A DNA stretch of 17,979 bases from JASMHC01 sp964476515 (GTDB lineage Bacteria; Pseudomonadota; Alphaproteobacteria; Rhodobacterales; Rhodobacteraceae), in assembly GCA_964476515.1 (NCBI GenBank), contig CAYZAY010000047.1:1-17979 (forward strand), given 5' to 3'. The translations under genes and the position numbers were made by a program. Under the pieces are notes generated by a model that had not been told where the DNA came from, made no database searches, and worked only from the letters and a program-made list of their open reading frames with translations. This document shows positions 1-7,111 of this stretch, in pieces (within the stretch, counting starts at the first letter, position 1; each line of letters starts with the position of its first letter).

Positions 1-55
1 AGTCCGTCCGGGGTAAGGCGAAGTGCGCTCAAACCCCGATTTGTGCAACAAAGCC
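1..55 (-). mobile_element. Terminal end of an IS5-family (IS903-like) insertion sequence
   Basis: Read on the minus strand from position 55, the sequence begins GGCTTTGTTGCACAAATCGG. This closely resembles the terminal inverted repeat of the IS903 group of IS5-family elements, which starts GGCTTTGTTGAATAAATC (from memory). The outer end would be at base 55, so the element extends leftward out of the window and only its edge is present; no transposase sequence is visible. IS903-type elements usually make a 9-bp target duplication, which here would be bases 56-64, but the other flank is not available to test it. The call rests on the terminus alone. Confidence 0.6.
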
Positions 56-247
56 TGCCAAATACCAAAAACTTATCTTGCATCGTCATTCCAATTTTTC
101 CAGCAGTTACATCACCACAGATCCCATGAACTCGTAAAGCATTTCCGCAAAGACATATCGTAAATTCATGTCTCTGGGACTTCGGTTAATAAAATACCGT
201 AAAGCCATTTTCCTCAAGAGTTTTAACCGTTTGAGGATAATACAAGC
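56..247. other. Non-coding gap between IS end and transporter operon terminator
   Basis: No convincing coding sequence is visible on either strand. The stretch is AT-rich compared with its neighbours. It contains weak dyads, for example CCTCAA at 212-217 with TTGAGG at 231-236, and CGGTTAA at 183-189 with TTAACCG at 223-229. None has a clear function. It is best read as intergenic DNA downstream of the minus-strand ABC operon into which the IS inserted. Confidence 0.5.
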
Positions 248-280
248 AAAACCCCCAGAATAGGCATTCTGAGGGTTTAT
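248..280 (-). terminator. Rho-independent terminator of the gts operon
   Basis: On the minus strand a 13-bp stem (AAACCCTCAGAAT pairing with ATTCTGGGGGTTT, one G-U wobble) closes a 4-base loop and runs into a TTTTG tail. It lies about 25 bases beyond the stop codon of the ATPase gene, the last gene of the operon. Read on the plus strand the stem has a C-A mismatch, so it fits minus-strand termination better. Confidence 0.8.
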
Positions 281-304
281 CATTTTTCTATAATTGTTGG
301 ACGT

Positions 305-1402
305 CTAGTTCAGTCTCTCGCCCGAGCTAGGAGCAAAGTACGACACCTTGTTCAAGTCGAACGCAAACGTAAGCTTGGCACCAGGGGCGGCACTTGTTTC
401 CGCATGCATCCGCGCTGTAACTTGCTTGCCGCCCAATTCAGAGACAACGTATGTATCAGCGCCTGCCGGTTCGACCATTTCGACCATACAGCTTGCTTCC
501 TGCACACCTTCACCTGCGCGAAAACCTGCTTCGGCGATGTCTTCGGGTCTAAGTCCTAGAATAACGTCGTCGGGCAGGCTTTCTGCCTTTTGATCATCAA
601 GAATAATCGGCGCATCTCCATTGCGCGTTATCTCAATCTGCGCGCTGCCTTCGTTTTTACGGACTTTAGCAGGGATCAGGTTCATTGCAGGCGAGCCCAT
701 AAAGTCTGCGACAAACAAGTTTGCAGGTTTATTGTAAATTTCGGCTGGAGTTCCGATTTGCTGAATCACACCGCCCTTCATGACCACGATCTTAGTCGCA
801 AGCGTCATAGCTTCGATCTGGTCGTGGGTCACATAAACCATCGACGCCCCAAGCGTTTGGTGCAGCTTTTTGATCTCTGACCGCATCTCTACACGCAACT
901 TGGCATCAAGATTGGACAGGGGTTCGTCAAACAAGAACAGCTTGGGGTCACGCACAAGCGCACGGCCCATAGCAACCCTCTGACGTTGACCGCCGGACAA
1001 TTGCCCGGGACGGCGATTAAGCAGTGGCTCGATTTGCAGCTGGCTAGCCACTTCATCAAGCTTTCGCGCCTGAGTGGCTGCATCCACGCCACGTACTTTC
1101 ATGCCAAAGGTGATGTTCTTGGCAACCGACATAGTCGGATAAAGCGCGTACGACTGGAACACCATTGCGATGTCGCGGTCCTTGGGGCTGACATGGGTCA
1201 TGTCCTTGCCGCCAATATGCAGACTGCCGTCGGTGATAGGCTCAAGACCAGCAATGCAGTTCAGCAAAGTGGACTTGCCGCAACCCGAAGGCCCGACCAG
1301 AACCAGAAAATCACCCGGTTCAATTGCGATGTTAATGTCTTTCAGGATCTCTGTGGAACCGTAGTTCTTATAGAGTTTCTGGATTTCAAGAATGGGTGCC
1401 AT
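305..1402 (-). CDS. gtsD: Sugar ABC transporter ATP-binding protein (MalK/UgpC type)
   Basis: This cytoplasmic ATPase powers uptake by the adjacent permease pair. The 365-residue protein has Walker A GPSGCGKST at 37-45, the Q-loop glutamine at 83, the LSGGQ signature at 135-139, Walker B LFLFDEP around 155-161 and the H-loop histidine at 193. The C-terminal ~130 residues form the TOBE/MalK regulatory region usual in carbohydrate-uptake (CUT1) ATPases. It is the last gene of a four-gene operon, with five bases between the upstream permease stop and its ATG, and is followed by a terminator. Family and role are certain. The gtsD name is inferred from the binding protein and permeases, since MalK-type ATPases often serve several transporters. 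Confidence 0.93.
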   Translation of the reverse strand: MAPILEIQKLYKNYGSTEILKDINIAIEPGDFLVLVGPSGCGKSTLLNCIAGLEPITDGSLHIGGKDMTHVSPKDRDIAMVFQSYALYPTMSVAKNITFGMKVRGVDAATQARKLDEVASQLQIEPLLNRRPGQLSGGQRQRVAMGRALVRDPKLFLFDEPLSNLDAKLRVEMRSEIKKLHQTLGASMVYVTHDQIEAMTLATKIVVMKGGVIQQIGTPAEIYNKPANLFVADFMGSPAMNLIPAKVRKNEGSAQIEITRNGDAPIILDDQKAESLPDDVILGLRPEDIAEAGFRAGEGVQEASCMVEMVEPAGADTYVVSELGGKQVTARMHAETSAAPGAKLTFAFDLNKVSYFAPSSGERLN

Positions 1403-1407
1403 GACGC

Positions 1408-2301
1408 TTATCCCTTAACTGATCCAGCGGTCAGACCGCGGATGAAATATTTGCCGGCGACGACATAGACAAGAAGTGTCGGAAGAGCTGCGATAATAGC
1501 GGCGGCCATATCGACATTGTATTCCTTCACGCCGGTTGTTGAATTAACGATGTTGTTCAGCGCCACGGTGACGGGTTGCGTTCCGGCCTGACTGAAGGAC
1601 ACACCAAACAGGAAGTCGTTCCATATTTGCGTGAACTGCCAGATGACCGTCACCACGATGATGGGCAGTGATAACGGCATGAAAATCGACCAGAAGATAC
1701 GGAAGAAATTCGCCCCGTCCACTTTAGCCGCTTTGGTCAGCTCGGATGGGATTGTCACATAGTAGTTGCGAAAGAACAGAGTGGTGAAGCCGATCCCGTA
1801 GATCACATGGACAAAAATCAGCCCAGGAATCGTACCGGCCAGCCCCATCATCCCCAGCAGACGTGCCATTGGCAGCAAGACCACCTGAAACGGTATAAAA
1901 CAGCCAAATAGCATCAGTGAAAAGATCAAGTTCGCGCCTTTGAAACGCCACTGAGCGACGACATATCCGTTCAATGCCCCGACCAAGGTCGAGATCATGA
2001 CAGCAGGAACCGCCAGAAGGACCGAGTTCCAGAAGTATGGGCGCAAGCCTTCGCACTGGATACCGGTGCAGGCGCCCGACCACGCAGTTTTCCACGCGTC
2101 AAAGGTGACCTCACGAGGCAGAGCGACAAGGCTTCCGGTTCTGATTTCTTCAAGACTTTTGAGCGATGTAGTGACCATCACGAATAGAGGCAGAAGGTAA
2201 TAGATCGCGAACAGCCCAAGCAGGACATAAAGCAACCAGCGCAGAGCGATTTTACCAAGGTTGGATTGCGAGCGGGTTTGTTGAAGTGACAGATCAGCCA
2301 T
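1408..2301 (-). CDS. gtsC: Sugar ABC transporter permease, GtsC type
   Basis: A 297-residue inner-membrane protein of the MalG class. It has a hydrophobic helix near 22-45 and about five more spread through the protein. The cytoplasmic EAA loop that docks on the ATPase is visible as SELTKAAKVDGANFFRIFW followed by MPLSLPII in the C-terminal half. The N-terminus carries a hydrophilic leader of about 20 residues. A periplasmic loop contains paired cysteines (ACTGIQCEG), a feature I also associate with other GtsC-like permeases. Its ATG overlaps the 3' end of the preceding permease gene by eight bases (ATGGCTGA), implying translational coupling. With its partner it forms the translocation channel for a sugar, probably glucose or a similar hexose. 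Confidence 0.92.
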   Translation of the reverse strand: MADLSLQQTRSQSNLGKIALRWLLYVLLGLFAIYYLLPLFVMVTTSLKSLEEIRTGSLVALPREVTFDAWKTAWSGACTGIQCEGLRPYFWNSVLLAVPAVMISTLVGALNGYVVAQWRFKGANLIFSLMLFGCFIPFQVVLLPMARLLGMMGLAGTIPGLIFVHVIYGIGFTTLFFRNYYVTIPSELTKAAKVDGANFFRIFWSIFMPLSLPIIVVTVIWQFTQIWNDFLFGVSFSQAGTQPVTVALNNIVNSTTGVKEYNVDMAAAIIAALPTLLVYVVAGKYFIRGLTAGSVKG

Positions 2302-3169
2302 CTTTCTTCGTCCTCAACTCAGAGTAAAGATAAGGCACCACAATCGTAAACACGACGAGCATCATGATCATTGCTGACGATGCCGCCTGGCCAATATCGC
2401 CACGCGAAAACGCCATTGTGTACATGTAGGTTGCCGGAAGGTCCGTCGCGTAGCCGGGGCCTCCGCCGGTCAGGGCAATGACAAGGTCAAAGCTCTTGAT
2501 GGCAAGGTGGGCAAGCACGATGAACGCAGATAGGAAAATCGGAGCCATCGAAGGGATGATGATCGCCGAATATATGCGCCACGTCGGAATGCCGTCGACC
2601 TGAGCGGCCTTAATGATCTCTCCATCGACAGATCGCAGGCCCGCCAAGAACAGCGCCATCACGAAGCCAGAACTTTGCCAGACAGCGGCTAAGACAATCG
2701 TGTAGATCGCGAAATCAGGGTTCACGACCCAGTCGAAACTGAAGTTCTCGTATCCCCAACCGCGGACGGTGGCTTCGATGCCCAGACCCGGGTTCAAGAT
2801 CCACTTCCACGCTGTACCGGTCACGATCATCGATAGCGCCATTGGGTACAGATAGATTGTGCGGATAACGCCTTCGGTGCGGATCTTTTGATCCAGCATG
2901 ATCGCAAGAAGCAGACCAAGGACCATCGCGATAACGATAAAGAGCGCCCCAAAGATGAACAAGTTGTTCATCGCCGTGTCCCAGCGCGGTGAATCAAAAA
3001 GTTTTTCGTATTGGATAAAGCCTTTGATTTCGTACTTGGGCAGCAGCTTAGAGCGTGTAAGGGAAACCCAAGCGGTCCAACCTATAAACCCGTAGACAAA
3101 CACCAGAACGGCGATGAACGACGGGGCTAGGACCATTTTGGGAAGGTGGTTTTCAAGCCATTCAGACAT
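2294..3169 (-). CDS. gtsB: Sugar ABC transporter permease, GtsB type
   Basis: This 291-residue inner-membrane protein of the MalF class closely resembles Pseudomonas GtsB as I remember it. Shared stretches include IRTIYLYPMALSMIVTGTAW, LNPGLG, SSGFVMALFLAGLR and the C-terminal PYLYSELR. The EAA loop reads EIIKAAQVDGIPTWRIY. About six transmembrane helices are present. I chose the ATG at 3169 (MSEWLENHLPK) because GGAG lies six bases upstream. A longer in-frame reading would need a TTG at 3181 that overlaps that ribosome-binding site. The gene is separated from the binding-protein gene by 62 bases holding a strong stem-loop, and its own ribosome site sits directly after the T-run of that structure. 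Confidence 0.92.
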   Translation of the reverse strand: MSEWLENHLPKMVLAPSFIAVLVFVYGFIGWTAWVSLTRSKLLPKYEIKGFIQYEKLFDSPRWDTAMNNLFIFGALFIVIAMVLGLLLAIMLDQKIRTEGVIRTIYLYPMALSMIVTGTAWKWILNPGLGIEATVRGWGYENFSFDWVVNPDFAIYTIVLAAVWQSSGFVMALFLAGLRSVDGEIIKAAQVDGIPTWRIYSAIIIPSMAPIFLSAFIVLAHLAIKSFDLVIALTGGGPGYATDLPATYMYTMAFSRGDIGQAASSAMIMMLVVFTIVVPYLYSELRTKKDG

Positions 3170-3185
3170 TGGAAACTCCAAAAAA

Positions 3186-3222
3186 GGTTGCTCCGCCCAA
3201 CGGGAGAGGTGCTGGGCGGAGC
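3186..3222 (-). terminator. Intercistronic stem-loop/attenuator between gtsA and gtsB
   Basis: A perfect 10-bp stem (3190-3199 with 3213-3222; GCTCCGCCCA pairing with TGGGCGGAGC) encloses a 13-base loop. On the transcribed minus strand it is followed by AACC and six T residues (3180-3185), then immediately by the GGAG ribosome site of gtsB. Such structures after binding-protein genes commonly stop most transcripts or protect the upstream mRNA, so that the binding protein is made in excess over the membrane parts. That role is inferred here. Confidence 0.75.
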
Positions 3223-3231
3223 GGGATCGGA

Positions 3232-4476
3232 TTAGTAGCTGTTGGCGACTGCCTGAGCCAGCTGAGCAACAGCGTCAGCCGAAGACATATCCGAGTTGAA
3301 GTGAGCGGTCACAACGTCGGTGATCGCGCCAGACTGAGCACCGCGAAGCGCCATGCCGTGGGCATAGGATGGCAGAAGCGATCCATTGTCCGAGCTGGTT
3401 TGCATGTCAGATGCTGACAGGTGCGCACAGGTGTCGAACGCGTCCAGTGTAACGTCAGTACGTGCTGGGATCGAACCCTTGTTCAGGTTGAACACTTCCT
3501 GGAAGTTCTTGCCAACAATCAGCTGCGCCAGAAGATCCTGACCGGCTTTCTTGTCATCGCCATCAACGTCAAACATTGCAAAGCTGTCTACGTTGTAAAG
3601 GAAGCCATCACCCGGCACCGACGCGCAGAGGAAGTCTTCGCCAGGCACTTTGCCTGCCGCCATGAATTCGCCCTTCGCCCAGTCACCCATGATCTGGAAA
3701 GCGGCTTCGCCGTTCATGACCATTGCGGTTGCAAGGTTCCAGTCGCGACCCGAGAAGTTTGAGTCAACATAACCGCGCATTGTGCGCATCTGGTCAAACA
3801 CTGCGAGCATGCCATCAGATGCCAGGGTTGCTTCGTCCAATTCTACGAATGCTTTGTGGAACCCGTCTGCGCCAAGAATGCCCAGAGCAACAGCTTCAAA
3901 GACAGTCGCGTCCTGCCATGCCTGACCACCGTGGGCCAATGGGATAACGCCAGCCGCTGACAGCTTTTCAGCCGCTGCGTTGAATTCGTCCCAAGTGTTT
4001 GGCATCGCGATACCGTTTGCTTCCAAAACGTCGGCGTTTGCCCAGATCCAATCCACGCGGTGAACGTTAACAGGTGCAGCACACCAGCTTCCGTCACATT
4101 GCATGTGACCTGCGATTGATGCTGGCAGAACATCTGCCCAACCTTCGGCTTCTGCAACTGACGAAATGTCAGCCAGAACGCCTTCTTCGTACCATTCCTG
4201 AATGGCTGGGCCTTTCAGCTGAACAGCTGTCGGCGCGTTGCCCGAAAGTACACGCGCACGAAGCGCAGTCATGGCAGCATCACCACCACCACCGGCGACT
4301 GGCATGTCTGTCCAAGTACCGCCGTTGGCTGCAAATTCTTGTTGCAGTACGGCCACTGATTTCGCTTCACCGCCAGACGTCCACCAATGTAGAACTTCGG
4401 CCTCTGGACCAGCGATCGCGCTGGTTGCTGAGATCATGGCAATCGTTGAGACTGCCGCAATTGCGGTCATTTTCAT
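3232..4476 (-). CDS. gtsA: Periplasmic glucose/mannose-type sugar-binding protein
   Basis: The 414-residue solute-binding protein captures sugar in the periplasm for the GtsBCD transporter. The start at 4476 gives a typical signal peptide (MKMTAIAAVSTIAMISATSAIA, in two parts: charged start, hydrophobic core) with probable cleavage after AIA at residue 22. It is preceded by GGAGGAGATACC. The mature protein opens AEVLHWWTSGGEAKSV and contains AGGGGDAAMTALRARV, VHRVDWIWAN, IPLAHGGQAWQDATVFEA, GRDWNLATAMV and IMGDWAKGE. All of these are characteristic of Pseudomonas GtsA-type glucose-binding proteins rather than alpha-glucoside or maltose binders. An in-frame upstream extension to 4698 was rejected because it would run through the promoter region. 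It is the first gene of the operon, divergent from the two-component pair. Confidence 0.93.
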   Translation of the reverse strand: MKMTAIAAVSTIAMISATSAIAGPEAEVLHWWTSGGEAKSVAVLQQEFAANGGTWTDMPVAGGGGDAAMTALRARVLSGNAPTAVQLKGPAIQEWYEEGVLADISSVAEAEGWADVLPASIAGHMQCDGSWCAAPVNVHRVDWIWANADVLEANGIAMPNTWDEFNAAAEKLSAAGVIPLAHGGQAWQDATVFEAVALGILGADGFHKAFVELDEATLASDGMLAVFDQMRTMRGYVDSNFSGRDWNLATAMVMNGEAAFQIMGDWAKGEFMAAGKVPGEDFLCASVPGDGFLYNVDSFAMFDVDGDDKKAGQDLLAQLIVGKNFQEVFNLNKGSIPARTDVTLDAFDTCAHLSASDMQTSSDNGSLLPSYAHGMALRGAQSGAITDVVTAHFNSDMSSADAVAQLAQAVANSY

Positions 4477-4478
4477 AA

Positions 4479-4490
4479 GGTATCTCCTCC
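4479..4490 (-). promoter_or_regulatory. Ribosome-binding site fixing the gtsA start
   Basis: On the minus strand GGAGGAGATACC precedes the ATG at 4476 with good spacing. It decides between this start and the 74-residue in-frame extension reaching 4698, which has no signal peptide at its front. Confidence 0.8.
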
Positions 4491-4604
4491 CAAAAAGAAC
4501 ACCACCCTCCTTGGCGGCGTTGCAGACATCATGGCAATGCACCTTGTCCAAACAACCGTGAAAGCCCGTGTTTGAACGGTCCAGCGCCTGATTTTCCCGC
4601 AATC

Positions 4605-4650
4605 TGTTACAGCATGTTACCTTGTTCTTGATTTTGTTGCATGCTGTTAC
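4605..4650. promoter_or_regulatory. Candidate response-regulator operator: phased TGTTAC repeats
   Basis: TGTTAC occurs at 4605, 4615 and 4645, and TGTTGC at 4635, so four sites lie on one 10-bp grid as two tandem pairs whose starts are 30 bp apart. The central slot, 4625, is not conserved. OmpR-family regulators bind direct repeats with about 10-11 bp period. An 8-bp dyad is superimposed (ACAGCATG at 4609-4616 and CATGCTGT at 4640-4647). The array sits 52-97 bases before the regulator ATG and about 130-170 bases before the gtsA ATG, placing it to control both directions. Binding by the adjacent regulator is inferred. Confidence 0.65.
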
Positions 4651-4701
4651 AAACAACAGAGCGTGACTGCGATAAATTAACGCTGTCGAGGGAAACAAAG
4701 C

Positions 4702-5436
4702 ATGGCGATTCCACGTCTTTTGGTGGTCGATGACGATCCGGATATGCGATCAATGCTGACGCAATTCATGCGCCAGAACGGCTTTATTACCCTTCCTGCA
4801 GCTTCAGAGTCCGATATCCGCAAGCACCTCACGGCTGATAGGATCGACTTGATCCTGCTAGATGTCATGCTGGGTGACGAGAGCGGCGTCGAGATTTGTC
4901 AGAGGCTTCGCCAAGAACAAGAAGTACCGATCATCTTCATTTCAGCGCTGTCAGCGGACCATCACCGAATGAAGGGATATGAGGTCGGCGCAGATGACTA
5001 CATCGCCAAGCCGTTCAACCCCCGCCTTTTACTTGCAAGGGTTAAAGCCGTGTTGCAACGGGCAAGACGCACGTCTTCGCTTGCATACCGCCGTCGGACG
5101 CAGACGTTTCAGTTCAACGGCTGGACGTTTGACGGCAAACAGGACGAAACGATGGCGCCCGGCGGGTATCAAGTTTCGTTGTCTCAACGTGAAACGGGTT
5201 TGTTAAAGGTCTTCCTTGCCAACCCACACATCCCACTTAAGCGTGACGAAATTGCTGCGGCACTGGACGTCACTGGGGAAATGGGAAAATCCGACGCAAC
5301 TGGGCGCGCGATTGATGTATTAGTTGGTCGGTTGCGCACCAAAATTGAAGAAGATCCCAAAGCCCCTGAAATGATTAGAACGGAGCGCGGCATCGGCTAC
5401 GTCTTTTCTGCTGATGTCGCCGTACAGGATAACTGA
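4702..5436 (+). CDS. OmpR-family response regulator (GltR-like)
   Basis: This 244-residue DNA-binding regulator is the output half of a two-component system. The receiver domain (about 5-120) shows the acidic pocket DDD at 10-12, the phospho-acceptor Asp54, Ser81 and Lys103 (KPF). The C-terminal winged-helix domain (about 140-240) ends in the typical recognition and wing segment, DVLVGRLRTKIEEDP then RTERGIGYVF. GAGGGA lies nine bases before the ATG. The stop overlaps the kinase start by one base (TGATG). Divergence from a GtsABCD operon parallels the Pseudomonas gts/gltR-gtrS arrangement, so control of sugar uptake is likely; the identity of the ligand is unknown. The upstream TGTTAC array is its probable target. 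Confidence 0.92.
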   Translation: MAIPRLLVVDDDPDMRSMLTQFMRQNGFITLPAASESDIRKHLTADRIDLILLDVMLGDESGVEICQRLRQEQEVPIIFISALSADHHRMKGYEVGADDYIAKPFNPRLLLARVKAVLQRARRTSSLAYRRRTQTFQFNGWTFDGKQDETMAPGGYQVSLSQRETGLLKVFLANPHIPLKRDEIAAALDVTGEMGKSDATGRAIDVLVGRLRTKIEEDPKAPEMIRTERGIGYVFSADVAVQDN

Positions 5437-6881
5437 TGGCAACCAATTTTCGCCTTCGATCTATTGCGATGATCTGGGTAAGTATCGCCCTTTTCACCGG
5501 AGTTGTGGCGGGGTCCGTATGGTTTCATTCAAACCTTAAATGGTCCCAGCATCTGACCAATGCATATTCAACAGGCGTCGAAGTTTTCTATGCACTCGAA
5601 AGCGGGAAGAAAGTTCCCGGTGTCGAGATCTCATTATTATCAGGCGAAGACCAAACACGCGCATCGACAGGACGCTTCGAACAGATTTCCGACGCCCCGC
5701 GACCGGCCTATATAACCTTTCTATCCTTTGCGGTTTCCTCGGTCGATCCCACCGCCACTTCCGGAGCGAAAATCGTGGTCGCGTCTGACCAACTGAAATA
5801 CCGCGTTGCCGAAATTGCGGCGGATGATTTTCGATCCCCTGCACTTCAATTCGGCGAATTGACCCGCTTATTGGCGACTTATTGTAGCGACCCGCTTTTG
5901 TACGCCAGTCATCAAGATGATGAATGGCTACGCATAGACGGAACAAGCATTTGGGGATGCGGGGCCGCCCCAAGGGACAACCGGATTGTCGCCGCACTAG
6001 TTGTGATCATCACGCTCGCCGTTTTAGTGACCCAGATCGGCAATACCGCGGAGTCTTTCGAACGGTTTTCCCGCCAGCTAAGGGCGCGTCAATTGACCGG
6101 TGGGCCTGACAGCTACGAAACCACGGGCCCGAGCGAATTGGCCGATATCGTGCGGGCTGTGAACTATTACCTAGAAGAAGAACGAAGCCAGCTTTCCAAG
6201 CGTGCAATCGTTTTGTCAGGCGTAAGCCATGACTTGGGAACCCCGGCTGCAAGGCTGCGCCTGCGGGCTGCTTTAATCGAAGACCCCGAAATGAGGAAAA
6301 AGCTTGAAGCTGATATTGATCAGATGACGGGCATCATCGAAAGCGTACTGACCTACACTCAATCCGAGCTGAACAGTGAAGAACCTAGAAAGCTTTCACT
6401 TTCGTCACTCGTTGAAGCACTGGTTGCGGATTATCAGGATACCGGCCATCCGGTGTTGCTGGTGTCGTCTGATCCAGTCTCGGTTCAGGCCCAACGGTCC
6501 GTTTTTGCGCCGCGTTCCGGGACGGTCGCAATCAGTGACCCGACAAAGCTTCTGATGCACGCGCGACCAATTGCTCTGCGACGGGCGATATCAAACCTAG
6601 TGGACAATGCGCTTAAGTATGGCCGCCGCGCGTCGGTATCTCTTGAGGCGGATTCAAGCTGGATCGTCGTCGCCGTCGAAGACGAGGGCAGTGATAGCTC
6701 GGCTTCGGATATGGAGGCGCTGTTGGCCCCATTTGAACGCGGGTTGAACACACAATCAGTTTCGGGCTTTGGCTTGGGTCTAACCATCGTCGCGACAGTC
6801 GCGCGTCAACACGGTGGCAGGATCGAATTTGAAGACGGGCGCACCGGTGTCAAAGCAAAGCTCTGGCTAAGACGCGCCTAG
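5436..6881 (+). CDS. Sensor histidine kinase partner (GtrS-like)
   Basis: This 481-residue inner-membrane kinase has a first helix at about 11-30, a periplasmic sensing region at about 31-182 and a second helix at about 183-202. A HAMP-like linker (about 203-255) follows. The H-box SHDLGTPAARLRLR has its phospho-histidine at 265. The N-box SNLVDNALKYGR has the key Asn at 391, and the ATP-lid motifs are VEDEGS (Asp416) and FGLGLTIV (445-452). It is translationally coupled to the response regulator through a one-base overlap. The periplasmic domain has no obvious named fold that I recognise. Its ligand is probably a sugar or sugar acid, by analogy with Pseudomonas GtrS, but that is inference. 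The stop codon lies inside a terminator hairpin. Confidence 0.9.
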   Translation: MATNFRLRSIAMIWVSIALFTGVVAGSVWFHSNLKWSQHLTNAYSTGVEVFYALESGKKVPGVEISLLSGEDQTRASTGRFEQISDAPRPAYITFLSFAVSSVDPTATSGAKIVVASDQLKYRVAEIAADDFRSPALQFGELTRLLATYCSDPLLYASHQDDEWLRIDGTSIWGCGAAPRDNRIVAALVVIITLAVLVTQIGNTAESFERFSRQLRARQLTGGPDSYETTGPSELADIVRAVNYYLEEERSQLSKRAIVLSGVSHDLGTPAARLRLRAALIEDPEMRKKLEADIDQMTGIIESVLTYTQSELNSEEPRKLSLSSLVEALVADYQDTGHPVLLVSSDPVSVQAQRSVFAPRSGTVAISDPTKLLMHARPIALRRAISNLVDNALKYGRRASVSLEADSSWIVVAVEDEGSDSSASDMEALLAPFERGLNTQSVSGFGLGLTIVATVARQHGGRIEFEDGRTGVKAKLWLRRA

Positions 6882-6899
6882 CCAGAGCTTTTGTTTGGT
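6857..6899. terminator. Strong hairpin terminator overlapping the kinase stop codon
   Basis: Perfect 13-bp arms (AAAGCTCTGGCTA at 6857-6869, TAGCCAGAGCTTT at 6879-6891) enclose a nine-base loop and lead into a T-rich tail, TTTTGTTT. The kinase TAG stop at 6879-6881 forms the start of the second arm, so the gene's last codons are part of the hairpin. On the minus strand it is also followed by TTTGCTTTG, so it can serve the convergent tctA remnant as a bidirectional terminator. Confidence 0.85.
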
Positions 6900-6921
6900 T
6901 GGTTAGGACTGAGTTCAAGTA

Positions 6922-7111
6922 TCAATCACCTTCAGCCACACCCTGTTGACGCGCTCTTGCACGCCGTGCCCGATAGCTAGGGACAACCACCAACAGAAAG
7001 GCAATTACCAACAGGCCAAGCGTCATCGGACGATCTAGGACGAAGCCGATACCATCATATAGCTGCATAGACCGCGAGAAGTTGTCTTCCAGCATGCTGC
7101 CTAGGATGAAC
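6922..7111 (-). pseudogene. tctA: 3' remnant of a TctA-type tricarboxylate transporter permease
   Basis: Too short to be noticed as a gene, this minus-strand frame runs open from the IS edge to a TGA at 6922-6924. It encodes about 62 residues, beginning FILGSMLEDNFSRSMQLYDG, then a hydrophobic segment TLGLLVIAFLLVVP and a basic tail ending in VAEGD. This matches the C-terminus of the large TctA/TTT-family membrane subunit, whose last conserved block is an LGxxLExNxxR motif followed by a final helix. TctA proteins are about 500 residues, so some 85-90% of the gene is missing. The break coincides with the left end of an IS3-family element. TctA serves periplasmic-binding-protein-dependent uptake of carboxylates; this copy cannot function. 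Confidence 0.75.

Noticed and set aside
986..1468. 160-codon plus-strand frame opposite the ATPase gene
   Set aside because: It is antisense to a well-conserved ATPase with all motifs, and its translation looks like no known protein.
3170..3181. TTG start for the GtsB permease
   Set aside because: It overlaps the GGAG that serves the ATG at 3169, and that ATG gives the expected N-terminus.
4477..4698. In-frame N-terminal extension of the sugar-binding protein to 488 residues
   Set aside because: It would place 74 residues before a textbook signal peptide and run through the operator region. The GGAGGAG site fixes the start at 4476.
5536..5997. 153-codon minus-strand frame within the kinase gene
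   Set aside because: It is Arg-rich with no recognisable domain and opposite a real gene: a shadow frame.
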